Source of the DNA: Porodaedalea pini
Taxonomy: Eukaryota > Basidiomycota > Agaricomycetes > Hymenochaetales > Hymenochaetaceae
Reading direction: 5' to 3'
Assembly: GCA_002794775.1 (NCBI GenBank)
Contig: NBAY01000129.1
Coordinates: forward strand, 1 to 64,000
DNA length: 64,000 nucleotides
Of this stretch, positions 1 through 10,029 are shown one piece after another (position 1 is the first letter of the stretch; each line of letters opens with the position of its first letter). The notes under the pieces are model-generated. The model saw nothing but the letters and a program-made list of their open reading frames with translations, had not been told where the DNA came from and did no database searches. Both the position numbers and the translations under genes were made by a program.

Positions 1-169
1 ACAGACAGAACAGACAGAACATACCTGCTAAAAACCTTTCCTCACTGAGTGTGCTGATTTATCAATATGTACAGAGGACTCTGGCATTGGTGGAACTGGT
101 AACCTCTCATTATAAACTTTACCATGTACACAGCAAAGATGCAACAAATGCACCACAATGTCATAGGGG

Positions 170-370
170 TCTAATTCTACACCTTCTGTAGAGAGTCAGA
201 CACCATTTATAAAAGTGCTGTTTGAGCTTTTGATGTCCTTGATGAAGATCTTGCTGTTCTCCTCCCAAACCTCTGCATGCTGATAAAAGAGTGCCTTCAA
301 GTCAAAGTAGGCACTGTGTTCTCCAGGAATGGTCTGTGCATTGCTACAGCATCCAACTTTGGCACACTAG
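170..370 (-). pseudogene. FHA-domain gene fragment
   Basis: Read on the minus strand, this stretch encodes a recognisable piece of a forkhead-associated (phosphothreonine-binding) domain. A segment like HAEVWEENSKIFIKD is followed by SSNSTFING, matching the FHA core pattern H-A-x-V ... I-x-D-x-x-S-x-N-G-T-x-x-N-G. The usual Gly of SNGT is Ser here. Just after FINGV there is an in-frame TGA, then the frame continues with LSTEGVELDPYDI, as expected for the end of an FHA fold. No start, full-length frame or flanking exons can be followed, so this is a broken gene piece. It lies next to fragments of unrelated genes in the following 5 kb. The FHA call is fairly firm; the parent gene is unknown. 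Confidence 0.6.
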
Positions 371-449
371 TTTTTGAAAAAGTACTTTGGGGTGAAGGGG
401 TTGTTGAGCAGGTAAAAGTAGAAGGTGGTGAGTAAGGATCTGAGAGTCA

Positions 450-780
450 GTGAGACGCGTCAAAATTCACCAAGTCCAATTTCCCACACTCTTGCTCGTG
501 GATGGGTACCATCCAGCAAAAGCGTGGGAATTCAGTCACGTGCATGTTGATTTTGACGCAACTTCAACTTCAACTTCAACTTGTAAACTTCACCATTGCT
601 TGCAGCAGCGTGCTGTCCAACTTTCAACTTATTAGAACGCTCGCCTTCAAGCCGAAGACCGCAAAATTTGCCATGGTAGCTCCTGTTTGCATCTTCGCAC
701 GTGAAGAGACAGAGACTAACTCAGGCATGCTAGGCAAAAGCTGGATTTGAAGGAGTTGTGTCTCGCATCGCCGGACCTGC
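450..780 (+). repeat. Upstream segment shared with the eIF4G/ProRS locus at 53 kb
   Basis: Positions about 470-560 contain AAGTCCAATTTCCCACAC and, further on, TGCATGTTGATTTTGACG. A collinear, related arrangement occurs on the minus strand at about 53440-53360. A second shared block, CTTCAAGCCGAAGACC, lies at 648-663 and on the minus strand at about 53188-53173. In both places the blocks precede ProRS sequence in the same relative orientation, so this looks like the 5' flank of one duplicated unit. A short (TTCAAC)n-like hexamer run lies at about 561-582. No gene is supported here. Confidence 0.5.
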
Positions 781-904
781 TAAAAGAATCCTTCGTGTTG
801 GATAAGGACCCCCGTGAGCACAGTCTCTTTATCTGTCCACACACTTTGATCAAGTTCATCCAGTTTAACTATTAGCACCTGACATGACACGTTCCCGAAG
901 GTTG

Positions 905-2370
905 TCATGGTCCTTGATGCATCACTCGCGGCGTCGACTTCCCCCTTCACCATACACACGCTCGCCTCCCATTCTACTGTCTTCTTCTCTGGAATCGACA
1001 TCGCTTCATACTTGCGTGCTCTCAAAACCGGGGAGACCGAGCTTAACGAGGTAGATTTTGTGGAACTCAAGACCGATGCTGTGGTGCCTGCTGCGCCCAC
1101 GTCTGCAATTGCTGCCCACAAAAAGGCAACAAAGGAGGAAGGGAGAATCGACGGCGCGGTGAAGATTGTTATTGGTGTGAAGAAAGAGGTCAACTTTCCG
1201 GGTTGGTATACGAACATGTGTTGATTGTTCTGTAATCCCTCACTTTGTGCTGACAAGTATTATAGGCGCTGATCAAGGTCGATATGACATGCATCTTCAG
1301 AGGGAGCTCCGAGCTTGAGGAGCCCATAGCAATCCGTCCGACTACAGAAGCGGCCATGTATCCCTACCACGCTAAATGGATCAAGAGCTATCGCGATCTA
1401 CCCCTCAAGCTCAACCAGTGGATCAGTGTTGTGTGCCGGAAGTTCAAGGGCCCCCAGCCTGTTCCTCCGTACGTGCGAATTCCTATGGCAGGGCCACACT
1501 GCGCATCTCACGAAGGAGGCCGACACTGAAGTATGGGAGATTATCGACTTATATCGTCGCGTGTACGAGGAGCTGCTCGCCGTACCCGTCATCCCAGGCG
1601 TCAAGTCCGAGAAGGAGAAGTTTTCCGGTGGTCTTCACACGACGACTGTGGAAGGCTTCATTCTGACGACCGGCCGTGGCATCCAAGCTGCGACGTCGCA
1701 TTGCCTTGAACAAGACTTCTCGCAGCCAGAGATGTTCAACATCGTGGTTGAAGACCCGGACAATCTGCAGGGTATGGGTACGAATGGTGGCAAAATATTC
1801 GTGTGGTAGAACTCGTGGGGCCTTAGCACGCGCACGATCGGATTCATGGTCATGATTCGCGGCGACTACCAGGGTCTTGTTCTCCCATCAGCGTCGCTTG
1901 CGTCCAAGCAATCGTTGTCCCCTGCGGTATCACCATGCGGACTAACAAGCAGGAGCTATACGACCGCTGTGAGGAGCTCGCGAAGATGCTCAGGAGAGCC
2001 GGTATCCGCGCGAAGGCGGATGTACTCGACGGCTACACTCCTGGCTACAAGTTCAACGACTGGGAACAGAAGGTGTGAAGATACAATTATTCCTTATTTC
2101 TCAGTTTGCCTGTGGTCTTTTAAATGGCTCTTTGTCTAGGGTGTGCCTCTTCGCCTTGAACTCGGTCTGGTTGACATCCAGATGAAGCAAACACTTTCTG
2201 TGCAACGTGATATGGGCTTGAAGGCGCCAATAGCACTCGCAGAACAGGAGACTGCCGTACCTGCACTTCTCAAGACTATCAGACAGGAGATGTTCGAGCA
2301 CGCGAAGGCACTGTACATGTCTCGCCTGCTTGTCGTGACCAAATGGGACGATGTCGTGCTGACATTGCTT
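905..2370 (+). pseudogene. Prolyl-tRNA synthetase fragment, copy A (decayed)
   Basis: Cytosolic ProRS sequence is recognisable in pieces: an N-terminal part (ASYLRALKTGETELNEVDF, then GWYTN), a catalytic-core part ([48 protein letters not shown], then a piece around FNIVVEDPD) and the anticodon-binding part (DGYTPGYKFNDWEQK, then LRLELGLVDIQ, ending VVTKWDDVV). Frameshifts near 1470 and 1895 and a TAG after KIFVW near 1808 break it. Introns are retained at 1216-1265 and at about 2075-2140, so it is a DNA-level copy and not a retrocopy. The donor of the first intron reads AT where the sister copy has GT. About 70 residues normally lying between LIKxDM and the [13 protein letters not shown] segment, including class II motif 1, are absent. 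The C-terminus runs directly into a second N-terminus (copy B). Confidence 0.85.
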
Positions 2371-2708
2371 CATACTTGCGTGCTCTCAAAACCGGGGAGA
2401 CCAAGCTTCACTAGGTAGATTTTGTGGAACTCAAGATCGATGCTGCGGCGCCTGCTGCACCCACGTCTGCAATTGCTGCCCAAGAAAAGGCAACGAAAAG
2501 CGAGGATCGGTGGCGCGGTGAAGATTGCTGTTGGCGTGAAGAAAGTGGTTGACTTTCCGGGTTGGTATACGAACGTGTGTTGATTGTTCTGTAATCCCTC
2601 ACTTTGTGCTGACAAGTATTATAGGCGCTGATCAAGGTCGATATGACATGCGTCTTCAGAGGGAGCTACGAGCTTGAGGAGCCCATAGCAATCCGTCCGA
2701 CTACAGAA
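2350..2708 (+). pseudogene. Prolyl-tRNA synthetase N-terminal fragment, copy B
   Basis: Starts at the head-to-tail junction at about 2354-2366, where ProRS C-terminal sequence passes straight into the N-terminal ASYLRALKTGE coding segment. It then follows the same path as copy A: the VDFVELK region, a GWYTN-coding end, a retained intron of about 50 nt with a GTGTGT donor, then [19 protein letters not shown]. It carries the same large internal deletion as the other copies. At about 2708, after IRPTTE, similarity to ProRS stops and FunK1-kinase sequence begins. A TAG and frame changes after the junction rule out a product. Confidence 0.8.
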
Positions 2709-2709
2709 A

Positions 2710-3680
2710 AAAATGCTGGGAGAAATGGCGGACAAGTAAGAAGGAATTTGAAAGTGAATTGGAGGCTTCGGAGTCGAAGATGGATGTGGATGGGAAGCCT
2801 GTTCGACGGAAGTTGGATGAGGAGCAGGTTGCCGATTTTCTCAACAAAATAGCAGACACCGTTCGCTCGGAGTATGGCATTGACGGGACTACACCTAAAT
2901 CACGCGTATTCTCTGCTTGCTTCAGGGATCGCGCCCCTGCGGATGCTCCCGTCGACTGCATCTGGAAACCTGATTGCGTTGGGCTCGACAAGGACAAGGC
3001 TGAATCAGAAGACGCCGCTTGGTGTGACGTCCGTGCACTGCTCGAATTAAAACTCGCTGCTTCCACTCAAGCATTGAGGGATGCGTATCTGGAACTTCTC
3101 AACTGTGTTCGCATGGTCTTCGCCATGCAGCACAACTGACGATTTGTCCTAGGTGCCGTTCTCCAGTTCTCGACAATGTTTTTCTTCGTCTTTGACCAAA
3201 GCGGCGTGCTTTGTTCGGAGGGCTTCGACATCAATCAAGAACCTGAAAAACTCGTTCGCATCGTCTGTGGAATACTCTTTGTCGACGAGATTCATTTGGG
3301 ATACATCCAACGATCGAGAAGTCGGAGGAGGGTGGCTATCATATTTGGCTGAACGGTGTGCGCCACAAATGCGAAGAGCCGCTTTACATTGAGAAGTTGG
3401 TGTGTGGACGCTTGATGGGCAAGATGCGGTGATCAAGGATGCATGGGTGGATGACTCATGGAAAAAGCTTGAGTACGAGATCCTGAAGGATGTGGAAGGT
3501 GTTGTGAGGGTGATCAACCATGAGATAGTGCAGATAGAGGGGAAGAATGATACGACTGGCACCGATTGTCAAGTACTGGCAGAGGATGACATATGGTTGA
3601 AGTATAGGAAGTGGCACGGACTTGGAATGGTTGAGGCACGGACGCACCACCGGACGTCGGCTTTGTGGGTATGATCTATT
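2710..3680 (+). pseudogene. FunK1-type fungal protein kinase fragment
   Basis: Encodes pieces typical of the basidiomycete FunK1 kinase family (Pfam Fungal-type protein kinase). A continuous stretch at 2759-3139 includes EEQVADFLNKIADTVRSEYG, then CDVRALLELK and the MVFAMQ segment. Further pieces, FFFVFDQSGVLCSEGFDIN, EKLVRIVCGILFVDEIHLGY and DGQDAVIKDAWVDDSW with EILKDVEGVVRVINHE, follow in different frames. The break after AMQHN and a frameshift at about 3302 show that it is not a working gene. The catalytic lobe past the VVRVINHE segment is missing, because tricalbin-like sequence starts near 3712. Family identity is from memory of the motif order. Confidence 0.7.
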
Positions 3681-3711
3681 GATTGAATTGACAATTCCAT
3701 TGACACGGTAG

Positions 3712-4052
3712 TTTAGATTCCTGGTCTGTCTGCCTTCATCCGAGACATGGTTCACTCTATCCTCGGATCAATGATGTATGACCCAAATGGTGAGCTCGTC
3801 TTGGACTCCGCACTGTCACCACACACTGACCCTCCTTGTGCCAGTCTTCACCCTCAATCTTGAGCAGCTCCTCTTGGGCGCACCAATTGACACTGCTATC
3901 GGCATGCTGCAGGTCACGATTCACTCCATGCACGGCCTGAAAGGTACTAAGATTGGTGGAGGCATGCCTGACCCATATGTCAGCTTGAGCCTAAATGCAA
4001 GGCAGGAGCTTGCACGGATGAAACACAAGGAGTCCACGTATGTATTGCATGT
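3712..4052 (+). pseudogene. Tricalbin-like (SMP/C2) fragment
   Basis: The coding sequence reads IPGLSAFIRDMVHSILGSMM, then YDPN, a retained intron from about 3790 to 3844 (GTGAGC...CCAG), then FTLNLEQLLLGAPIDTAIG, LQVTIHSMHGLKGTKIGGG and MPDPYVSLSLNARQELARMK. This is the junction between the SMP lipid-transfer domain and the first C2 domain of fungal tricalbins, which tether the ER to the plasma membrane. Only this internal piece is present. It begins just after the kinase fragment and ends at KESTY, where ProRS sequence (copy C) resumes around 4055. The retained intron again argues for DNA-level copying. Confidence 0.75.
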
Positions 4053-4054
4053 CC

Positions 4055-5190
4055 ACTTAAAAATGGCCATTTATCTCTACTACGCCAAATAGATCAAGAG
4101 CTATCGTGATCTACCCCCTCAAGCTCAACCAGTGAACAGCGTTGTGCACTGGGAATTCAAGAGCCCCCAGCCGTTCCTCTGTACACACTAATTCCTATGG
4201 CAGGAAGGCCATACTGCACATCTCACGAAGAAAGAGGCCGACACTGAAGTACAGGAAATTCTTGGCTTGAATCGGCACGTGTACAAGGAGCTGCTCGCCA
4301 TACCTGCCATCCCTGGCATCAAGTCTGAGAAGGAGAAGTTCACCGGTGGACTGTACACAATGACCATGGAAGGCTTCATTCCGACAACCAGTCGTGGCAT
4401 CCGTTGCATTGCCTTGGCCAAAACTTTTCATGGCCAGAGATGTTTAAAATTATGGTTGAAGACCCGGACGATCTGCAATGTACAGGTCCGAACGGTGGCA
4501 AATTATTTGTGTGGCAGAACTCATGGGGCCTAAGCACGTGCACGATCAGAGTCATGGTCATGATTCGTGGCAACTACCAGGGTCTTGTTCTCCCATCACG
4601 CATTGTGAGCGTCCAAGCAATTGTCCCCTGTGGTATCACCATGCGTACTAATAAGCAGGAATTATACGACCGCTGTGAGGAGCTTGCGAAGACACTCAGG
4701 AGAGCTGGTATCCACACGAAGGTGGATGTACAGGATGGCTACACTCCTGGCTACAAGTTCAATGACTGGGAACAGAAGGTGTAAACATATTATCTCTTGC
4801 TCCCCGGTTTGCCTGTAATCTTACAAATGGCTTTTTGTCCAGAATGTGCTACTTTGCCTCAAACTCGGTCCGGTCGATATCCAGAAGAAGCAAACACTTT
4901 CTGTGTGACGTGATCGAGGCGTTCAAGTGCTACTAGCACTTGTAGAACTGGAGATTGCCATACCTGCACTTCTCGAGACTATCCAACCAGAGATGTTCAA
5001 GTGCGCAAAAGCACTGTACATGTCTCGCCTGCACGTCATGACCAAATGGGACGATGTCGTGCTGACACTTCACAGCAAATGTGTCGCAGTCCTTCTGTGG
5101 TGCAAAGAGGAAGCAGGTGAAGTCGGACATCAAAGAACATAGCAGACACATGTGGGTATCTAACATGCATCATCATGGAGCAAGTCTGAC
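4055..5190 (+). pseudogene. Prolyl-tRNA synthetase fragment, copy C
   Basis: Starts inside the catalytic core (YYAK, IKSYRDL in shifted frames) and continues with the TAHLTKKEADTEV segment, KELLAIPAIPGIKSEKEKF, GGLYTMTMEGFIPTT, then FKIMVEDPDD and GGKLFVWQNSWGLS. The anticodon-binding region follows: [35 protein letters not shown], a retained intron at about 4780-4850, then GPVDIQKK-like sequence and the end MTKWDDVVLTLHSKCVAVLL. Frameshifts and stops (for example TAG after the first YYAK-like residues) show decay. Unlike copies A and D, the C-terminus is not rearranged, so it preserves the parental sequence across the head-to-tail junction point. Similarity fades by about 5190. Confidence 0.8.
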
Positions 5191-5199
5191 GAGGAAGTC

Positions 5200-5700
5200 A
5201 GGGAGATGAGCCGGTGGTCAGAAGTGTATGGCTACACCAGTAGGATAGTAGATCCAATGTATTTTGCATATTATAATATATGATTTTTGCAATCTGCCTG
5301 CTATCTGAACAAAAGTATGAGGTCCTGAGATACCCTAGGAAGTATGATACTGCCTAGTCACCTGGCTATAGACTCCTTTGTGTCAATATAGGCAGCTATA
5401 TGTCTCTAAGAAATTATGGCCTATTTGAATCTATGTGCTATTCAGTACTATAATACTATACCACTATGGTCTATCCATGCTATGGGATATCCCTCTATGG
5501 CCTATTCTGTGCTATGTAACACACAGCTATGGTACTATGGTACTATACAGTCCTATATAGAGGGGGGTTACTATATAGAGGGGGGGTTACCATTAACTAC
5601 TAAACAACTATGGACTACTATAAATGCTATATAGTAGCATATAACAGTGTATAGTGTTTGCCATTTTCCTGATGTGCCAGTGATCCTGAGAAGCACGTGA
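5200..5700. other. AT-rich low-complexity stretch, no gene seen
   Basis: Dominated by short imperfect repeats around CTATGG/TACTAT (densest 5410-5650) and a duplicated TATATAGAGGGGGGTTAC unit at about 5553-5590. I see no coding signal on either strand. It separates the gene-fragment mosaic from the KDZ transposase locus. Confidence 0.6.
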
Positions 5701-6004
5701 GCGGAACCAAAGTACACGATCCTCTACAAAAGCATCAGCTCGTGAGGTTTATGAGAAGTGTGGATGTACCTTCTTTCACCCATTCCTGAGAGTCCCTTTC
5801 CTTGCGACCCATTTTCCATACTCATCCGTCAGTCTTCCCCCCCGACCCAAGTTCATGAGGTTCAGTGATTGAAGGGTGATACATATCCTCTTCTTTCAAT
5901 GGACGTAGGGTAGTGTCCGCTTCATCCATACCCAGAGCGACAAGTGCAGCACGCGTAGTCTGATATTCATTAGCCCATTTCCACTTCCTGTTGTCTGCCT
6001 GCTT

Positions 6005-9000
6005 TCACGCTCTCACAGTCCTAGTCTTGTCTTGCTTTCCAAATTCATATTTATTTTGCTGGCTTTCTAAGTAGCTACGTTCCTGAAGAGCAGCCTTTAG
6101 ACCTTCAAGATCATCATATGCTTCACCTTCCCACAGTTTGTACTCAATATCAGCAAGTTCTTCAAGATGATGGAATGCACATTCATCCTTGGTAAAGGAA
6201 GACAGGAGCCACAGATTCTCGTCTTTGATGTCACCCTTGTGCTTGTCAATGATCTCCTGCACACTTGGCATGAATAATGCTTGCTGGGAGCGCCATTTCT
6301 TCACTTCACGTTCTAATGCAATGCGAGCAGATTTTAAGGACTGAAGTCCACTCTTGGACTTCAAGTCTCGCCTGTACATAAAATTTTAGTTATATTATTG
6401 AAAATCATATGAGCGACAGACTGACTGACGAAACTGAATTGAGATTCCAGTACTTATGAATATAGCAGTTTTTCCTCTTGCTTTCAGATGAAGTCCATCC
6501 CCACATTTCAGCGCCTCATTCTCAAGTGCCTTTGCTCAGGAAGGATCTAGGAAATGGCAAAGATTCAGTAAAATGGATTTGTGAAGCACAAGTGCAGGTT
6601 CCAACGACCGGAACAACTAATGTAACTTACAAGTGAGATTGGGTTGATAGACACTAACCCATTCACTTTTTGAGTCCTTGTATGGCTGTGTGTCCATTCC
6701 CTCCCACTGCTTAATGAGTCTCTCACCATATATATGCCGCATGCTTGAATCTGAGGACTTGAAACTGATTTTTGCTTTATCAAAGGTTTCCTGCACAATT
6801 TTATAGCATCTAGCAAGAATTCGTGCTATGATGTAAATTAGTATCTCCTGTCTTAATAGAGAGAGATGTTATTTAAGGCATACCCAACGATTCAATCTTG
6901 GACCAGTTCCATGCTCCGATGCTATCGTCAAGGGTATCGCATCGATGTCCAGGTCCCATCTGCTTAGTACTTCTGGCAACCAGATTTGCTTCTGACCACC
7001 AGCACTCAACTTCTTCTCCGTCAGTACACCCGACACCATCTGTATAATTAAAAGAAAATCCATATTGACATGATTCGATATGACCAAAGAGATGCAATTT
7101 GCCGACAAGAATCTTCATGTCACGAATCATGTCAACAGACTCGGGAAAGCACTTCTCAAACCTCTCTATGAGTTTTACGGAGTACTGGCAGCCTATATTG
7201 TATGATAGAATGAGTCGTTGGATCAATTCCTTGCCTTTTAGGGCACCCACCAGGGCATAATCAAAATTGATGTGCCTACGAATACAGCATGAGAGTTCAA
7301 TTATGAGCAAGACTATCAGCGGATATATACTTACCTTTCGCCATACTGTAGATTAACTGCTCCCTCTGGCTCCCCAAGACTGTGCTTGCACAAAACCATA
7401 ACAAGGCCACTGGCATTCTGGCCACGATGTTTCAACATGTTTGAATTGTCAATCACGTGAAATCTAGAACATATAGATTTCTTCAAGCGCAGTCAGAATT
7501 AGATTATGATTATTTGTGTGGCTCACATACCTCCTCCTTGAGTTTGCCATATTTCTTTATATGCATATCTAGATCTTCTTGCTTTCTAACATATCCCTGT
7601 CCACTCCACAATGCCTTCTTGTGAAGATTATTCTTTTTGTTCAAGCCAATGAGGTGGAAGTTCGCATTGACTGATATGTTCTTTTGATTCTTGTAGCTTT
7701 CATTATAATGATCAGAAATAGAGTGTAGTACATGTTCGGAAAGCTTACTGCGGACTAAGATCCCATTCAGTATTGAGACCGGGAACAGGACAAGCCAGAC
7801 AGACAACCGCAAACGATCTGCGCGGCTGACTGAGTGACATATTGTCAACCTTATGAAGCTGACCACTCCTCCGCTCAGCAAGTAGGAACTGCCAGTAGTG
7901 CGCAATACATATAAACTGCTGGGAAGGGACCTAATTTATCGGAATGAATTTGACTTCCAGGAAGACCAAATTCAATTAATCAAACATACCTTAACCTTTG
8001 AAGGAATGAAATTATTGGTCTTCTTTCGAAGCCCGATTATATAGTCATACACAGACTTCTTCGAGACAGTAGTATGTGTATGAAAATCCCACAGCGCATT
8101 AAACGTGAATGCTACCTGGGGTAACTTGACAGATGCGGGAAAGAGTCCATATCTTATTAGTTGTAAAATGACATCGTCCTTTCCTGCACATGCACAGTAT
8201 ACAATCCAGCATTTATGTATCCCATTTTAATCTCCTATGGTAAAGTCATATCCCTCAGAAGTGGCAGAAGGACATTTGTGGCCGGCATGCCCCAGATGAA
8301 TCTTGAGACTCAAGAAAGCGAGATCAATGCACTCAAAATATTTGCCAGTCCATCTCTCTGCCTAATGGAATGGGCAACAGACATGACACTCCAGTAAACA
8401 CATTTCACAGACCACATCAACTCGCACACAGTCAAAGCAACGGTATAGGTGCAACTTCCCTTCCCTACCACATTCACACAAACTACCAACATTCGGATTG
8501 TACTCAATGTCCATAATAAGGTCTTGGATTCTGCTCTTATATTCTGAAAACCCTGATAGCAGGTGTTCTGTGGATTGCGGCTTATTATATATAAGAAAGA
8601 GGACCTGAACAACAACATTGCATGCTTACCATGATCACTTCGCTTTTGCTGTCTTGTGCTTCACTTTCTTCCCAGCAGGGAATTTGCAGTTCAAGGAGCT
8701 TGTGACATACATGTAAGTTATTATCATTGTATGACATTTTGTGGCCACTCACCGCTGTTGTCTCAGTAGGTTTTCAGACCGAGTTCATGGCATCAGCCAT
8801 GAGTTGCTCTTGTGTGCCATTCTGTCTCAAACAAGTCAGGCAGTGTTCTCACCAGAGCAGAGAAGGAACTTGCCTGTCATAAGCACCCACCTGCTGACCT
8901 TGATTCAACTCCGGAAATGTTGATCCCTTCGACATCTTCATCACTGTCGCTGGTATCACTGCTGTCACTGTTGTGGCTCCTTACATAGTATTCATTCGCT

Positions 9001-9029
9001 TTAGTTAGGATGGAGGTCTTGTGAGCCAT
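6005..9029 (-). pseudogene. KDZ-family transposase gene with CxC domain, decayed
   Basis: A multi-exon gene on the minus strand. The likely start is the ATG at 9029, giving MAHKTSILTKANEYYV and then a Ser/Asp-rich segment. Next comes a cysteine cluster (CVRVDVVCEMCLLECHVCC, then WTGKYFECIDLAFLSLKIHL and HAGHKCPS), typical of the CxC domains that precede Kyakuja-Dileera-Zisupton transposases. The transposase core follows: the SVNANFHLIGLNKK block (7510-7905), LSYNIGCQYSVKLIERFEKC, KLHLFGHIESCQYGFSFNY, TDGEEVECWWSEANL and NWSKIESLG (6873-7310), and a C-terminal helical part at 6005-6379. Two in-frame stops lie in the CxC part (TAG near 8365, TAA near 8225). Family members normally have Asp in the D-A-N-F and S-Y-D positions; both are Asn here, so catalysis should be lost. 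No terminal inverted repeats were recognised. Confidence 0.75.
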
Positions 9030-9310
9030 GGCCGAAAGTAATCATTGAGGAAGAACTGAGGTGGTCAGTATATATACCTTTTGTATAACAAAGCACAACA
9101 TTGTCTTTATCTCTATCAGGCCACACGGCTGGGCCACAAGCCTTATATACATAAACAATAAATTATGCATCTACAAAGTCCATGAAAATGCAATGATATT
9201 TGGAGAATGGAGGAATGCTGTTGTCATCCTAATTCATGAGTTCGTATGAGAATTCCGGGCAAGAGTAGAATGAAAGGTGCAACTCACTATGATCCGTGAA
9301 ACCATACAAC

Positions 9311-9584
9311 CTATTTCAGCTCGACTTTCATCACATTAGAGGCGAGCTCTTCCCAACAGTGTCTCTTATTCCCTGGAACGCAGACTGTGACCTTCTTTGG
9401 GCCCCCATCTCTCTGTCAGGGCAGACCTGCTACTTCCAGAATCCTGCCGATGTGCACATCCAGAACCTTGGTCTGTGCTACAAGTTCTCCTTTTTTTGTG
9501 GGTATACAAGAACATAAGTCCAAAACTGGTAACAGCAACAATGAAAATCCGTGGCCCATGTTGATGTTAACATTGACACAACAC
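9311..9584 (-). pseudogene. SPT5-like gene, 3' part downstream of the chromovirus A insertion
   Basis: Continuation of the SPT5-like gene at 15836-18359, cut off by chromovirus A. The minus strand reads CIPTKKGELVAQTKVLDVHI, then GRILEVAG, a late KOW-type motif, and after an in-frame TGA continues with RDGGPKKVTVCVPGN and ends ELASNVMKVELK with TAG at 9311-9313. The TGA occupies a position where a CGA Arg codon would keep the frame. Removing the element and one copy of its AACAC duplication rejoins the flanks, but whether the insertion point was exon or intron is unclear. Confidence 0.6.
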
Positions 9585-10009
9585 TGTTAGGCGGGAGTCC
9601 AGGAGATGACTCGGACTGGGCAGGCCTCGGCTGACTGTCATCTGGGATGTGCTATACTCGAGTGGGAACTCGGGACATGCTGTACTCAGGCTAGGTCATC
9701 ACGGAGGTAAGAGGATTAATACAAGACTAAACTAATACAAGGGGGACGAGTCTCACCTAGGTCGTCACAGAGGTAAGAGGAAAAGCAGAACAAGGAGTTC
9801 ATGCAATTCCTGAGACCTTATATAGCAACGACCATGAGACTATATTACCTAATGTCACATGGGCGGACGGAATGGAATGAATGACGGTCATGTGAAGGAA
9901 TCATGGGAAATGATTTGAAAGATGATTAAATATAATGAAAAAGGGCAATTCAAAGAAAGGAAATGGTAAAAGGGAAAATAAAAGAAAAGGGAAAGTTCGA
10001 GTTCTGACA
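9585..10009 (-). repeat. 3' LTR of chromovirus A
   Basis: Direct repeat of 15411-15835 with TG...CA ends and the AACAC target duplication outside. The internal side (10010 onward) begins with a polypyrimidine run on the plus strand, which is the polypurine tract on the coding strand. Confidence 0.95.
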
Positions 10010-10029
10010 TTATCCCCCCCTCAAGGTTG

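Noticed and set aside
780..1256. Minus-strand frame starting MSAQSEGLQNN (also 2370-2615 and 51500-51712)
   Set aside because: Repeats wherever the ProRS N-terminal piece occurs and is its antisense shadow, starting inside the retained intron.
905..5190. Processed (retrotransposed) ProRS pseudogenes
   Set aside because: Introns of about 50-75 nt are retained in every copy and no poly(A) tract is seen, so the copying was at DNA level.
5690..9029. TET/JBP dioxygenase gene carried by the KDZ transposon
   Set aside because: Such genes are known next to some fungal KDZ elements, but no dioxygenase motifs were found here or in the neighbouring hypothetical genes.
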